Source: Comamonadaceae bacterium (GTDB lineage: Bacteria; Pseudomonadota; Gammaproteobacteria; Burkholderiales; Burkholderiaceae_C). From it: 47,601 nucleotides of DNA. Under the pieces are notes generated by a model. That model saw nothing but the letters and a program-made list of their open reading frames with translations, was not told the DNA's origin and ran no database searches. A program made the position numbers and the translations under genes. Location of the stretch: the NCBI GenBank assembly GCA_947372865.1, contig CANBVJ010000020.1:1-47601 (forward strand), read 5' to 3'. Numbering within the stretch: position 1 is the first letter of the stretch; each line of letters starts with the position of its first letter. Positions 37,436 through 46,458 of this stretch are shown in pieces.

Positions 37436-38095
37436 TCGGGTGGAGATCCAGCATAGAAATTCTTGTCAATAGGGATTCGCGAAGCCCTTATAAGTATCCA
37501 TGATATTCAGTTTTTCCAAACGATTTAATTGATTCCGTTTTTTAGGCGCGCAGAAATGGTTTTTTCGCACGCCTCACCGCTTGGTTTGTACTGCAAATTA
37601 GCAAAATAAGGCCGCATTTTTCGTTTACTTTTAAGCCAACAAATGGCTGGCAATTTCAGGAAAATTAAATGAATTTCCCGAATGCCTGTCACGCCCCACC
37701 CCGCCGAAATCCGCTACCGCGCCCACCACTTTTCCAATAAGCGCCTGGTGAGTTTTGAGCAGCGCGTCAAAAAGCTCAACGGCCGGCGAGGGCGCATAGA
37801 CGGCTTTTATACCGGCAAACTGCTCATTGAGATGAAGTCGCGCGGCGAGGCTTGATGTGGCCTACCTGCAAGCCATCGACTAGTTGCCCGGCTTCCCAGA
37901 CGAGGAGCTGCCCGACTGTCAATCCTAAAGATTTTTAGCAAGCCCAGTCTGGCCATTTGCAATTCAGAATCCGACTGATTGAAATTGAAAACCCGACCAA
38001 TTGAAAATCAAACGCACTTTTCGCCGTCTTGCCTGGGGGACATTAGCTCGCAGTGCCCTAGTGGCCCCCGCCCACCGGGCACAATACGCCCCTTC
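37436..38095. other. 660-bp non-coding tract with AT-rich block
   Basis: No intact gene was found here. The part at 37436-37680 is strongly AT-rich compared with the rest of the window (runs such as GATTTAATTGATT and GGAAAATTAAATG) and must hold the promoter of the minus-strand cysteine-cluster operon, though I cannot fix the boxes. Then comes the methyltransferase remnant (37682-37928). After it, two imperfect direct repeats of 14 bp (CCGACTGATTGAAA at 37971 and CCGACCAATTGAAA at 37993) precede zapE. The composition marks the right edge of an accessory segment. Confidence 0.7.
37682..37928 (+). pseudogene. Remnant of MmeI/type IIG-like DNA methyltransferase N-terminus
   Basis: A 57-codon reading frame begins MPVTPHPAEIRYRAHHFSNK and continues with VSFEQRVKKLNGRRGRID and GFYTGKLLIEMKSRGEA. 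It corresponds to the endonuclease-like N-terminus of MmeI/COG1002-type DNA methyltransferases (FE-x-x-VKKL, G-x-ID, LLxExKSRG), with about 35 residues missing internally after HHFS. After the TGA at 37853 homology continues in another frame: LDVAYLQAID, an in-frame TAG, then LPGFPDEELPDC. The rest of the gene is absent. At least one frameshift, one stop and two deletions show it is dead. It points to a former restriction-modification gene at this site. Confidence 0.7.
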
Positions 38096-39193
38096 ATGTC
38101 CGTCCTCGAAAACTACCAAAAAGAGCTGCAAACGCGCGGCTTTCAAAGCGATCCGGCCCAGTTGCGCGCGGTCGCCGCGCTTGACCGTTGTGCCGCCGAG
38201 TGGGCCGCTTACAAAGGCAAGCGTTCCAACTCGCTCAAAAAACTCATCAACCGCCCACCAATTCCGCGCGGGGTGTACCTGTATGGCGGGGTAGGGCGGG
38301 GCAAGAGCTTTTTGATGGACTGCTTTTTTGAGGCTGTGCCCTTGAAGCGCAAAACGCGCCTGCATTTCCACGAATTCATGCGCGAGGTGCACCGCGAGCT
38401 GCACGATTTGCAGGGCACGGTTAACCCGCTGGACGTGCTGGGCAAGCGCATTTCCGAGCGCTACAAGCTCATTTGCTTTGACGAATTCCACGTGGCCGAC
38501 ATTACCGATGCCATGATCCTGCACCGCTTGCTGCAAGCGCTGTTTGACAACGGCGTGGGCTTTGTTACCACCTCCAATTTTCCGCCCGACGGTCTCTACC
38601 CCGGCGGCATGCACCGCGATCGGGTGCTGCCGGCTATTGCGCTGCTCAACCAAGAGATGGACGTGCTCAACGTGGACAACGGCGTGGACTACCGCCGCCG
38701 CACGCTGGAGCGCCTGGATCTGTACCAGGTGCCCAACGGCCCGGCCGCCGATGCGTCCATGACACAAGCCTTTGACAGTCTGGCCGAATGCGCCGACGGC
38801 AGCCCGGTGCTGCAGATCGAGTCGCGCCAGATTCGCGCCCGCAGGCGTGCCGGTGGTGTGGTGTGGTTTGACTTTAAAGAGCTGTGTGGCGGCCCACGCT
38901 CGCAAAATGATTACCTTGAGATCGCCAGCCAGTTCCACACCGTGTTGCTGAGCGACGTGCCGCAGATGCAGGCCAACGGCAGCTCTGAGGCACGCCGCTT
39001 TACCTGGCTGGTGGATGTGCTGTATGACCGGCGCGTCAAGCTCATGGCCTCAGCCCAGGTGGCGCCCGAGCTGCTGTACACCAACGGGCCGCTGGCGCAC
39101 GAGTTTCCGCGCACCGTGTCGCGCCTGAACGAAATGCAGTCTGCCGAGTTTTTGGCGCTGGAGCGCCGCGACGTGGACACGCGCCTGACATGA
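38096..39193 (+). CDS. zapE: Cell division protein ZapE (AFG1-like ATPase)
   Basis: A 365-residue P-loop ATPase of the ZapE/AFG1 family, which associates with the FtsZ ring during constriction. It begins MSVLENYQKELQTRGFQSD. Walker A is GVYLYGGVGRGKSFLMDCFF near residue 67, followed by RLHFHEFMREVHRELHD, the Walker B LICFDEFHVADITDAMIL near 125 and the sensor TTSNFPPDGLYPGGMHRDR. The frame is open upstream to 37979, but that stretch is in the intergenic tract and unlike the family, so ATG 38096 is used. The stop overlaps the next gene (ATGA). Confidence 0.93.
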   Translation: MSVLENYQKELQTRGFQSDPAQLRAVAALDRCAAEWAAYKGKRSNSLKKLINRPPIPRGVYLYGGVGRGKSFLMDCFFEAVPLKRKTRLHFHEFMREVHRELHDLQGTVNPLDVLGKRISERYKLICFDEFHVADITDAMILHRLLQALFDNGVGFVTTSNFPPDGLYPGGMHRDRVLPAIALLNQEMDVLNVDNGVDYRRRTLERLDLYQVPNGPAADASMTQAFDSLAECADGSPVLQIESRQIRARRRAGGVVWFDFKELCGGPRSQNDYLEIASQFHTVLLSDVPQMQANGSSEARRFTWLVDVLYDRRVKLMASAQVAPELLYTNGPLAHEFPRTVSRLNEMQSAEFLALERRDVDTRLT

Positions 39194-39894
39194 GCGGCGC
39201 TTTATCCGCATTGGCCCGCGCTCTGGCAGGTGCCGTTTTGGCCTTTTCCGCCTTGGCGGCGGCCGCGCAAACTGACGCGCCCACCCAAGATGCGCGCAGC
39301 GCCCTGATCGCCGAGCGCGAGGCGCAAACCCAGGTGCTGGACGCCGCCGAACGCGCCTGCTACGACCGCTTTTTCACCACCAACTGCCTGCTGGACGTGG
39401 CGCGCCGCCGCCGCGCCATGCAAGCCGACCTCAAGCGCAAAGAAGCCGCGCTGGACGCCGCCGATCGCCAGCGGCGCGCCCAGGACGCACGTTTGCGCCT
39501 GCAAGAAAAGCTGCAGCAACAAGCCGACCGCCTGAAAGAAATAGACCCGGTGGCCATTGAACAAGCCCAGCGCGAAAAGCGTACCGAGCAAGAAGATAAG
39601 CAACGCGAACACGCAGCCAAAGCTGCCACAGCGCCTGCATCCGCCCCAGCCAGCGCTGCCAAAGCCGCGCCCGCCCCGCAAGCCAATCCCGCCAAGGCGC
39701 CCAAAGCCGACACCGGCCCCAGCGCCCAAGAGCGCGCCGCCAACCAGGCCGCGTTTGACAAGAAGCAGGGCGAGGCCCAGCGCCGCATCGCTGAGCGCGC
39801 GGCGGCGCGCGCCAAGGCCGCTGCGTCTGGCGCGTCTGCGCCGGCCACTTTGCCGCTGCCGCCCCCAGCGCCCCCAGCGCCGCCTGCGCAGTGA
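39190..39894 (+). CDS. Secreted coiled-coil protein of unknown function
   Basis: A 234-residue protein with a signal peptide (about 1-26, ending LAAAAQT). A helical, highly charged region follows, with the motif CYDRFFTTNCLLDVARRRR near residues 57-75, whose two cysteines could form a disulfide in the periplasm, and a long coiled coil (about 75-140, rich in Lys, Arg, Glu and Gln). The last about 90 residues are Ala/Pro-rich and end in a proline run. Similar Cys-containing coiled-coil proteins occur in Burkholderiales, without a known role as far as I know. It overlaps zapE and the helicase by 4 bp each, so all three are translationally coupled. Confidence 0.75.
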   Translation: MSGALSALARALAGAVLAFSALAAAAQTDAPTQDARSALIAEREAQTQVLDAAERACYDRFFTTNCLLDVARRRRAMQADLKRKEAALDAADRQRRAQDARLRLQEKLQQQADRLKEIDPVAIEQAQREKRTEQEDKQREHAAKAATAPASAPASAAKAAPAPQANPAKAPKADTGPSAQERAANQAAFDKKQGEAQRRIAERAAARAKAAASGASAPATLPLPPPAPPAPPAQ

Positions 39895-41906
39895 CGCTGC
39901 AGTCGGCGGTGCAAGCCGCGTTTGCGCCCGAGGGCACCTTGGCGCGCAGCTTGCCCGGCTTTCGCAGCCGCCCCGGCCAGACCGAAATGGCCCTGGCCGT
40001 AGCCCGCACCATTGAAGACGGCGGCGTGCTGGTGGTGGAAGCGGGCACGGGCGTGGGCAAAACCCTGGCCTATGTGGTGCCCGCGCTGCTGGGCGGTGAG
40101 AAAGTGCTGTTTTCGACCGCTACCAAGGCCTTGCAAGAGCAGCTTTTTTTGCGCGACATTCCGCGCCTATTAAAAGCCTTTGGCTTTCCGGTGCGCTTGG
40201 CGCTCCTAAAAGGGCGCAGCAGCTATTTGTGCACCCAGCGCCTGCAGGGCGCGCGCCAGACCACGCAAAACCTGGGCCCCGCAGACTTGCGCCTGCTGGC
40301 CCGCGTAGAAGACTGGGCCCTGTCCACCGTGCTGGGCGATATTGCCGAAGTGCCCGAGCTGGACGAACGCTCGCCCATCATCCCGCTGGTCACATCCACC
40401 CGCGACAACTGCCTGGGCAGCGGCTGCCCTCAGATTCGCAACTGCCACACCCAGTTGGCCCGCCAAGAGGCCATGAAGGCCGATGTCGTCGTGGTCAACC
40501 ACCACCTGTTTTTTGCCGATCTGGGCGTGCGCGCCTCAGGCGTGGCCGAGTTGCTGCCCAGCGTCACCACCGTGGTGTTTGACGAGGCGCACCAGCTCAA
40601 CGACATCGGCGTGCACTTTTTTGCCTGCCAGTGGAGCACCGGCCAAATGCTGTCTTTGGGCCGCGATCTGGCCGAACAAACCCAGGGCCCGGCGCGCGGC
40701 CTGGTGGACTGGCTGGGCCTGCAAGCCGACGCCATTGACGCCGCGCAGGCGTTTAAAAACTTATTCGACTCCGCAGGCCCGCAGCCCATGCGCCCCTGGC
40801 TGGACGCCACGCCCGAAGGCCTGCCGCTCGCCCTCTGGCAAGCCGCCGTGGCCCGCTGCGAGAGCGCGCTGGTTGCCGCCAGCGCCGCCGTGCGCGCGGT
40901 CGATGAACTCGGCCCCGCCTTCACCGCGCTGGCCGAGCGTTGCGACACGCTCTTGCAAAACCTGCAGCTTTTTGCCACCGCGCCACCGGAAGGCCAGGTG
41001 CGCTGGCTCGAAGTCGGCGCGCAAGTGCAGTTGTCGCAGTCGCCCCTGACGATTGCCGAACCCATGCGCGCGCTGGCCCGGCCTGATGCGGCGCCCGGCA
41101 CGCAGCCAAAGTCGTGGATATTTACCTCTGCCACCTTGGGCACCGACGCGCAACTTAGCTGGTTTGTGGACGCCTGCGGCCTGGACGGTGCGCAAGTGCT
41201 GCGCGTGGCCAGCCCGTTTGACTACGCCACGCAGGCAGCCGTCTATGTGCCGCGCGAGTTTCCGCGCCCCCAAGACGCTGCCCACAGCGCGGCGGTGGCG
41301 GCACTTGCCGCCCAAGGTGCCAGCGCTTTATGCGGGCGCACCATGGTGCTAACCACCACCACCCGTGCCATGCGCGCCATAGCCGACGCGCTGCGCCAGC
41401 AGTTTGCCGCCGCCGGTCTAGACACCGAAGTGCTGGTACAAGGCCAGGCGCCCAAGCGCGAACTCGTAGACCGCTTTGTGGCCGCTGGTGTGCCCCAAGC
41501 CGGTTTGGAGGGCGGCTGCGTGCTGGTGGCCACCGCCTCGTTTTGGGAAGGCATTGACATTGCCGGTGACGCTTTGCAGCTACTGGTCATCGACAAGCTG
41601 CCCTTTGCCCCGCCGGACGACCCGCTGGTGCAGGCGCGCGCCAGTGCGCAGGTGGCCGGGGGTGGCAATGCCTTTAAAAATTTGCACCTGCCGCAGGCGG
41701 CCATTGCACTCAAACAAGGCGCCGGGCGCCTGATCCGAAGCGAGACGGACCGGGGCATTCTGGTGGTGTGTGACGTGCGCCTGGCGCAGATGGGCTACGG
41801 CAAAAAGCTGCTGGACGGCTTGCCGCCTATGCGCCGCTTGGCGGGTGGCGAGGATTGGCTAGATGCTCTGGCAGACCTGGCCGCCACCAATAAGCCGCAG
41901 GCTTAG
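39891..41906 (+). CDS. DinG/YoaA-type ATP-dependent DNA helicase
   Basis: A 671-residue XPD-like superfamily 2 helicase (YoaA/DinG). Walker A is VVEAGTGVGKTLAYVV near residue 52, then the motif Ia TATKALQEQL. Four cysteines for a [4Fe-4S] cluster are in YLCTQRL near residue 113 and NCLGSGCPQIRNC near 172-184. Motif II is VVFDEAHQLND near 230, and the C-terminal motifs include ATASFWEGIDIAGDAL and IALKQGAGRLIRSETDRG. Such helicases unwind damaged or structured DNA 5'-3'; E. coli YoaA works with HolC. The start is GTG at 39891 overlapping the previous stop (GTGA). Confidence 0.9.
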   Translation: MTLQSAVQAAFAPEGTLARSLPGFRSRPGQTEMALAVARTIEDGGVLVVEAGTGVGKTLAYVVPALLGGEKVLFSTATKALQEQLFLRDIPRLLKAFGFPVRLALLKGRSSYLCTQRLQGARQTTQNLGPADLRLLARVEDWALSTVLGDIAEVPELDERSPIIPLVTSTRDNCLGSGCPQIRNCHTQLARQEAMKADVVVVNHHLFFADLGVRASGVAELLPSVTTVVFDEAHQLNDIGVHFFACQWSTGQMLSLGRDLAEQTQGPARGLVDWLGLQADAIDAAQAFKNLFDSAGPQPMRPWLDATPEGLPLALWQAAVARCESALVAASAAVRAVDELGPAFTALAERCDTLLQNLQLFATAPPEGQVRWLEVGAQVQLSQSPLTIAEPMRALARPDAAPGTQPKSWIFTSATLGTDAQLSWFVDACGLDGAQVLRVASPFDYATQAAVYVPREFPRPQDAAHSAAVAALAAQGASALCGRTMVLTTTTRAMRAIADALRQQFAAAGLDTEVLVQGQAPKRELVDRFVAAGVPQAGLEGGCVLVATASFWEGIDIAGDALQLLVIDKLPFAPPDDPLVQARASAQVAGGGNAFKNLHLPQAAIALKQGAGRLIRSETDRGILVVCDVRLAQMGYGKKLLDGLPPMRRLAGGEDWLDALADLAATNKPQA

Positions 41907-42712
41907 AACAGCTTGAGCCAGCCGCCCGATTCGCCGGTGCCGCCGCTGACAAGGAATTTGGAGCCAGGGTAGGTGGCTTCAAGCACGCGCAGGGCGTCGT
42001 CGCGCAGGCGTTCCATGCCCAGCGCGTCATACGATTTGTAGATCACAAACAGCGCCTCTTCCACGGCGGGCACGTTGCGGTAGTCGGTCACGGCGGTTTG
42101 CGCGCGGTTGATGGCGGCCACATAAGCGCCGCGTTTGTAGTAGTACTTGGCGACGTGTACCTCGTATTTGGCCAGTGACTGCACGATGTAGCCCATGCGC
42201 AGGAGCGCGTCTGGCGTGTAGCGCGAATCAGGAAAGCGCACAGTCAGCTCGCGAAAGGCTTCAAACGATTCTTTGGACGCCTTTTGGTCACGCTCGGCCA
42301 AATCCTGGCCGGTGTAGCTGCCAAAAATACCCAGGTTTTCATTGAAATTTGCCATGCCCTTGAGGTACAGCGCATAGTCCAGCGCCGGGCTGGCCGGGTG
42401 CAGGCGCATAAAGCGGTCAATGGTGGCCACCGCCTGGATAGGCTCGCCCGCTTTCGTCTGCGCATAGGCTTTGTCCACCTGCGCTTGCTGCGCCAGTGGG
42501 GTACCGGCGGCGCGGGCTTCGAGTTTTTCCAAGAGGGGAATGGCTTTTTCCCACTGGCCCGAGTTCATCTCGTCTTTGGCCTCGGAATAAAGCTGGGTAG
42601 GGGTCATGCCCGCCGTCTTGTCCAGGGGCGCCGTTGAGCAGCCAACCATTAACGCAGCCGCCAATGGAAGGACGAGCGCGTAAACGACCGATAATTTGAC
42701 TCTCAATATCAT
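41903..42712 (-). CDS. bamD: Outer membrane assembly lipoprotein BamD
   Basis: A 269-residue lipoprotein of the BAM complex that inserts beta-barrel proteins into the outer membrane. The N-terminus is a lipoprotein signal (MILRVKLSVVYALVLPLAAA) with Cys25 in MVGCSTAP as the lipidated residue. Five TPR-like repeats follow: TPTQLYSEAKDEMNSGQWEK, QAQVDKAYAQTKAGE and SPALDYALYLKGMAN are typical of BamD/ComL, and RFPDSRYTPDALLRMGYI lies further on. The stop is shared in sequence with the end of the convergent helicase gene (4-bp overlap). The ATG at 42712 is preferred to the longer frame because it starts the signal peptide. Confidence 0.94.
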   Translation of the reverse strand: MILRVKLSVVYALVLPLAAALMVGCSTAPLDKTAGMTPTQLYSEAKDEMNSGQWEKAIPLLEKLEARAAGTPLAQQAQVDKAYAQTKAGEPIQAVATIDRFMRLHPASPALDYALYLKGMANFNENLGIFGSYTGQDLAERDQKASKESFEAFRELTVRFPDSRYTPDALLRMGYIVQSLAKYEVHVAKYYYKRGAYVAAINRAQTAVTDYRNVPAVEEALFVIYKSYDALGMERLRDDALRVLEATYPGSKFLVSGGTGESGGWLKLF

Positions 42713-43781
42713 GCAATCTTTCTTGAACCAGGGCAAAACCATTATATCGACCGACCCCACAGCGCGCGACCTGTCCGACGTCCAAGGCCCCCACGACGAG
42801 CACGACGAGGCCGAAGCGCTGGCCCAGGAATCTGAGCTGCGCCAAGGCAGCGTTGCTGTCGCCCAGCACGGCGAGCGGCTGGACCGTGCGCTCACCCATC
42901 TTGCGCCCGAGTTCTCGCGCAGCTACCTGCAGCAACTGGTGGACGCTGGTGGCGCCCAGGTCAACGGCAAAGTTCTGACCAAGCAGTCGCACAAGGTCAA
43001 GGCCGGCGACGTGTTGCAGCTCGAACTGCGCCCCACGCCCCAAAGCCAGGCTTTCAAACCCGAGGCCATGGACTTGGACGTGGTCTACCAGGACGCGCAC
43101 CTGATGGTGATCCACAAGCCCGCGGGCTTGGTGGTGCACCCGGCGCCGGGCAACTGGAGCGGCACGCTGCTCAACGGCTTGCTGGCGCTGGACCCGCAGA
43201 TTTCTGAAGTGCCACGCGCAGGCATCGTGCACCGGCTCGACAAAGACACCAGCGGCCTGATGGTGGTGGCGCGTAATCGTCTGACCATGGACGCGCTGGT
43301 GCAAGCCATTGCCGCGCGCACCGTGAACCGCCAGTACCTGGCGGTCGGCCACAAACCCTGGAGTGGAGCGGCCACCGTGGCGGTGCAAGCGCCCATTGGC
43401 CGCGACCCGCGCAACCGTCTGCGCATGGCGGTGGTGGATTTGCTCAAAACCCCGGGCAAAACCGCCCAAACCGACATTCACTATTTAGGCAACGCGGTGG
43501 ACGCCTGCTTTGTGCGCTGCGTGCTGCACACCGGGCGCACGCACCAGATTCGGGTGCACATGGCGTCCATCGGCCACCCGCTGGTGGCAGACGCGGTGTA
43601 CGGCGGCAGCCCGCTGTTGGGCATGCAGCGCCAGGCCTTGCACGCGTTTCGGCTGGCGTTTAGCCACCCGGTGACAGGCGAGGCACTGGCCTTTGAGGCC
43701 CCGCTGCCGCCGGATTTTCAGGATCTGCTGGCCGCGCTGGGGCTGGGGCTACAATCGCCCCCTACCGCAAAGGCTGCCTGA
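42711..43781 (+). CDS. rluD: 23S rRNA pseudouridine(1911/1915/1917) synthase RluD
   Basis: A 356-residue pseudouridine synthase. An S4 RNA-binding domain (about 50-110, RLDRALTHLAPEFSRSYLQQ) precedes the catalytic domain with the aspartate in GIVHRLDKDTSGLMVVARN near residue 175 and the later motif LHTGRTHQIRVHMASIGHPL. RluD modifies helix 69 of 23S rRNA. About 50 residues precede the S4 domain, more than in E. coli. The start codon at 42711 overlaps the bamD start on the opposite strand (shared CATG), and there is no clear ribosome binding site. TTG at 42696 is an alternative start. Confidence 0.92.
   Translation: MQSFLNQGKTIISTDPTARDLSDVQGPHDEHDEAEALAQESELRQGSVAVAQHGERLDRALTHLAPEFSRSYLQQLVDAGGAQVNGKVLTKQSHKVKAGDVLQLELRPTPQSQAFKPEAMDLDVVYQDAHLMVIHKPAGLVVHPAPGNWSGTLLNGLLALDPQISEVPRAGIVHRLDKDTSGLMVVARNRLTMDALVQAIAARTVNRQYLAVGHKPWSGAATVAVQAPIGRDPRNRLRMAVVDLLKTPGKTAQTDIHYLGNAVDACFVRCVLHTGRTHQIRVHMASIGHPLVADAVYGGSPLLGMQRQALHAFRLAFSHPVTGEALAFEAPLPPDFQDLLAALGLGLQSPPTAKAA
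42741..42746 (-). promoter_or_regulatory. Candidate -10 box for bamD
   Basis: The minus strand reads TATAAT exactly at 42746-42741, about 30 bp before the bamD start. No good -35 box lies 16-18 bp upstream of it. If used, the bamD promoter is inside the first codons of rluD. Confidence 0.35.
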
Positions 43782-43913
43782 GGGCGCCTGTTCGCGGCCC
43801 CTGGCGCAGTGGATGGCGCACTCCCCATTGGGAGCTATTGCATCCCGCCCAGTCTCGTAAGTTCTCGTCAGCGCTCGCCCCTTGGGCAAGCCCCTCGCCC
43901 GGAAAACCTTTGC

Positions 43914-44690
43914 ATGATCAACACCGCCGAAGCCACGCGCGTCTTGGAGACTGCCCTGATTTGCGCGCAACAGCCCCTTTCCTTGCGCGATATGCGCGTC
44001 CTGTTCCAGGAAGAAGTGGGTAATGACACGCTCAAGGACATGCTCGCCGACCTGGCCGCGCAGTGGACGGGCCGGGGCGTGGAACTGGTGCAAGTGGCCA
44101 GCGGCTGGCGTTTTCAGAGCCGGGCCGAAATGCGCGATTTTCTGGACCGCCTGCACCCCGAAAAGCCCCCGCGCTACACCCGCGCCGCACTGGAAACCCT
44201 GGCCATCATCGCCTACCGCCAGCCGGTGACGCGCGGTGATATGGAAGACATCCGGGGTGTGACCATTAATTCTTTGCTGATCAAACAGCTTGAAGACCGC
44301 GGCTGGGTCGAGGTGATTGGCCACCGTGAAACGGTGGGCCGGCCCGCCTTGTTTGCCACCACGCGCCAGTTTTTGGACGACCTGGGCCTGACGTCCCTGG
44401 CGCAGTTGCCCGCGCTGGACCCGGTAGGCGAGCGCCTGGGCGGCGAGACGGATGCCTTTGCCGAACTGGTGCGAGACGCACCCGACAGCCTGGCCCTGGA
44501 AGTGCCCCAGCCCCCCGAGGCCGAACTCGCCTTTGGCGATGCGCCCGACCAGGCGCAGGCGCTGGAGTCTGAGCCAATGCCCGCGCCAGATTCAGCGCTT
44601 GAGCCGCTCGCCCCAACACCCGACGACTTTGCAGCCGAACCGGCCCCTTCCGATATTTTTGACAGCCCTAGGGCACCCATTACCCCATGA
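43914..44690 (+). CDS. scpB: Segregation and condensation protein B
   Basis: A 258-residue ScpB protein, a partner of SMC and ScpA in chromosome condensation. Two winged-helix domains are visible: [20 protein letters not shown] (about 6-25) and the conserved [20 protein letters not shown] near residue 92, followed by [20 protein letters not shown] and [20 protein letters not shown]. From about residue 175 an acidic, proline-rich tail of about 80 residues extends beyond the usual core. The frame opens at 43809, but ATG 43914 gives the family start. The last four bases overlap rluB (ATGA). scpA is not in the window. Confidence 0.92.
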   Translation: MINTAEATRVLETALICAQQPLSLRDMRVLFQEEVGNDTLKDMLADLAAQWTGRGVELVQVASGWRFQSRAEMRDFLDRLHPEKPPRYTRAALETLAIIAYRQPVTRGDMEDIRGVTINSLLIKQLEDRGWVEVIGHRETVGRPALFATTRQFLDDLGLTSLAQLPALDPVGERLGGETDAFAELVRDAPDSLALEVPQPPEAELAFGDAPDQAQALESEPMPAPDSALEPLAPTPDDFAAEPAPSDIFDSPRAPITP

Positions 44691-45952
44691 ACGACACCCC
44701 CACCACCGGCCCCGCGCCCGATCCCCTGGCGCCCCAGGACGCCACGCCAGCAGCCCCTGCCACCGACGCGCCCGCTACCACCGAAGCCGCCGAGGCCAGC
44801 CTGTTTGACCAGGTCGTCTCCGGCGAATTTGACGCCCTGGACGAGGTGCTCGAAGCCGTGCCGCACAAGCGCATCCTCACGCCCGCCGTCGAGAATCCCA
44901 AGCTGCACAAAATCCTGGCCCAGGCCGGCATGGGTTCGCGCCTGGAGATGGAGCAGCTCATTATGGAAGGCCGCATTTCGGTCAATGACGAGCCCGCCCA
45001 CGTGGGCCAGCGCATCCAGTTTGGCGACCAGATCAAGTTCAATGGCAAGCCGGTGCGCTTTCGGGTGGACCCGCCGCCGCCGCGCGTGATCGCGTACCAC
45101 AAGCCCGTGGGTGAAGTGGTCACCCATGACGACCCGCAAAACCGGCCTACGGTGTTTCGCCGTTTGCCACGCCTGCACCAAGGCAAATGGCAGTCGGTGG
45201 GGCGGCTGGATTTGAATACCGAAGGCCTGTTGCTGTTCACCAACTCGGGCGAACTGGCCAACAATTTGATGCACCCGCGCTTTGGCCTGGTGCGCGAATA
45301 CGCGGTGCGCGTGCTGGGGTCGCTGAGCAAAGAAGAAAAGCAGATGCTCCTCGATGGCGTGCGCCTGGACGACGGCATGGCGCAGTTCGGTTCTATTGAG
45401 GCCGGTGGCGGCGAGGGCAGCAACTGCTGGTACCGCGTCACCATCTCGGAAGGGCGCAACCGCGAGGTGCGCCGTATGCTTGAGGCCGTGGGCCACGCCG
45501 TGAGCCGCCTGATCCGCATCCGCTACGGCGCCATGGTGCTGCCGCGCGGCCTGAAGCGCGGCGCCTGGATGGAGCTTGACGCGATTGACATCGCCTCTTT
45601 GGTGCGCGCCGCAGGTAGCGCAGGCGAAGGCAACGACGGTGTGGCGCGTGAGCGCCCGCTTGAGGGCGCCGCCCCTGCGCGCCGTCCGCCCCCGCCCAAA
45701 GGTGGCGCAAGCCGCCGTGGCGCCGCGCCTGCTGCCCGCAGCGGCCCGCGCGTGGCGCCCGACCGCAGCACGGCGCGTGGCCCCGGCCCGCGCCCGGCGG
45801 CCAAGCCCGCCGGTGCGGCCAGCCAGCCTGATCCCCTTAAAACTTCGGTGGGTTACATCGGCGCCGACAGCCTCTCGCGCCAGCGAAAACAAGAGGCACT
45901 CAAGCAGCGTAGCGGCCCCGGTGGCCAGCGCCGCACCGGGCGCAGTCGCTAG
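44687..45952 (+). CDS. rluB: 23S rRNA pseudouridine(2605) synthase RluB
   Basis: A 421-residue RsuA/RluB-family pseudouridine synthase. After an Ala/Pro/Asp-rich N-terminal extension (about 1-65) comes an S4 domain ([20 protein letters not shown] near residue 67, [20 protein letters not shown] following). The catalytic domain has [20 protein letters not shown] with the active-site Asp near residue 174, and [21 protein letters not shown] long basic, Pro/Arg-rich tail (about 310-421) probably binds RNA. Similar tails occur in other betaproteobacterial RluB proteins. Translationally coupled to scpB, a frequent pairing (scpA-scpB-rluB) in bacteria. Confidence 0.93.
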   Translation: MNDTPTTGPAPDPLAPQDATPAAPATDAPATTEAAEASLFDQVVSGEFDALDEVLEAVPHKRILTPAVENPKLHKILAQAGMGSRLEMEQLIMEGRISVNDEPAHVGQRIQFGDQIKFNGKPVRFRVDPPPPRVIAYHKPVGEVVTHDDPQNRPTVFRRLPRLHQGKWQSVGRLDLNTEGLLLFTNSGELANNLMHPRFGLVREYAVRVLGSLSKEEKQMLLDGVRLDDGMAQFGSIEAGGGEGSNCWYRVTISEGRNREVRRMLEAVGHAVSRLIRIRYGAMVLPRGLKRGAWMELDAIDIASLVRAAGSAGEGNDGVARERPLEGAAPARRPPPPKGGASRRGAAPAARSGPRVAPDRSTARGPGPRPAAKPAGAASQPDPLKTSVGYIGADSLSRQRKQEALKQRSGPGGQRRTGRSR

Positions 45953-45975
45953 GCAAAATGCTAAAATCATGCGCT

Positions 45976-46004
45976 TTGCTACGCAGGGTGGCGAATAATT
46001 TAAT
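45976..46004 (+). promoter_or_regulatory. Candidate sigma-70 promoter of ndk
   Basis: TTGCTA (45976-45981), a 17-bp spacer, and TTTAAT (45999-46004) lie in the gap between rluB and ndk. The implied start near 46011 leaves only a short leader before the ATG at 46025, so a different start, such as one from TAAAAT at 45962-45967, remains possible. Confidence 0.4.
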
Positions 46005-46024
46005 ACGAAGGTTGAAGTAACACT

Positions 46025-46450
46025 ATGGCTATCGAACGCACACTATCCATCATCAAGCCCGACGCAGTGGCCAAGAACGTGATCGGTCAGATCTACGCCC
46101 GCTTCGAAGCCGCTGGCCTCAAAGTGGTTGCAGCGCGCATGGCCCATTTGTCGCGCGGCGAAGCTGAAGCGTTCTACGCTGTGCACAAAGCACGTCCCTT
46201 CTTCAAGGACCTGGTTGATTTCATGATCTCCGGCCCCGTGATGATCCAGGCCCTGGAAGGCGAAAACGCCATCCTGACCCACCGCGACTTGATGGGCGCC
46301 ACCGATCCCAAGAAAGCAGCCCCCGGCACCATCCGTGCTGATTTCGCTGACAGCATCGACGCCAACGCCGTGCACGGCTCTGACGCCGCAGAAACCGCTG
46401 CCGTCGAGATCGGTTTCTTCTTCGCTGGCATGAACGTTTATTCGCGTTAA
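46025..46450 (+). CDS. ndk: Nucleoside diphosphate kinase
   Basis: A 141-residue NDK that balances nucleoside triphosphates by a ping-pong mechanism. It starts [20 protein letters not shown]. The catalytic histidine is in [20 protein letters not shown] near residue 117, and the substrate-binding [36 protein letters not shown] and [19 protein letters not shown] are all present. Full length for the family. Eight bases separate it from rlmN, so the two are likely co-transcribed, a common arrangement in betaproteobacteria. Confidence 0.97.
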   Translation: MAIERTLSIIKPDAVAKNVIGQIYARFEAAGLKVVAARMAHLSRGEAEAFYAVHKARPFFKDLVDFMISGPVMIQALEGENAILTHRDLMGATDPKKAAPGTIRADFADSIDANAVHGSDAAETAAVEIGFFFAGMNVYSR

Positions 46451-46458
46451 TTTGCACC

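Noticed and set aside
37979..38095. 39-codon N-terminal extension of zapE
   Set aside because: The stretch lies in the repeat-containing tract, has no family similarity, and ZapE proteins begin close to MSVLENY; ATG 38096 is the better start.
43782..43913. Small gene or RNA between rluD and scpB
   Set aside because: No start with a ribosome site, no stable hairpin with T run, and the open frame is just the upstream extension of scpB.
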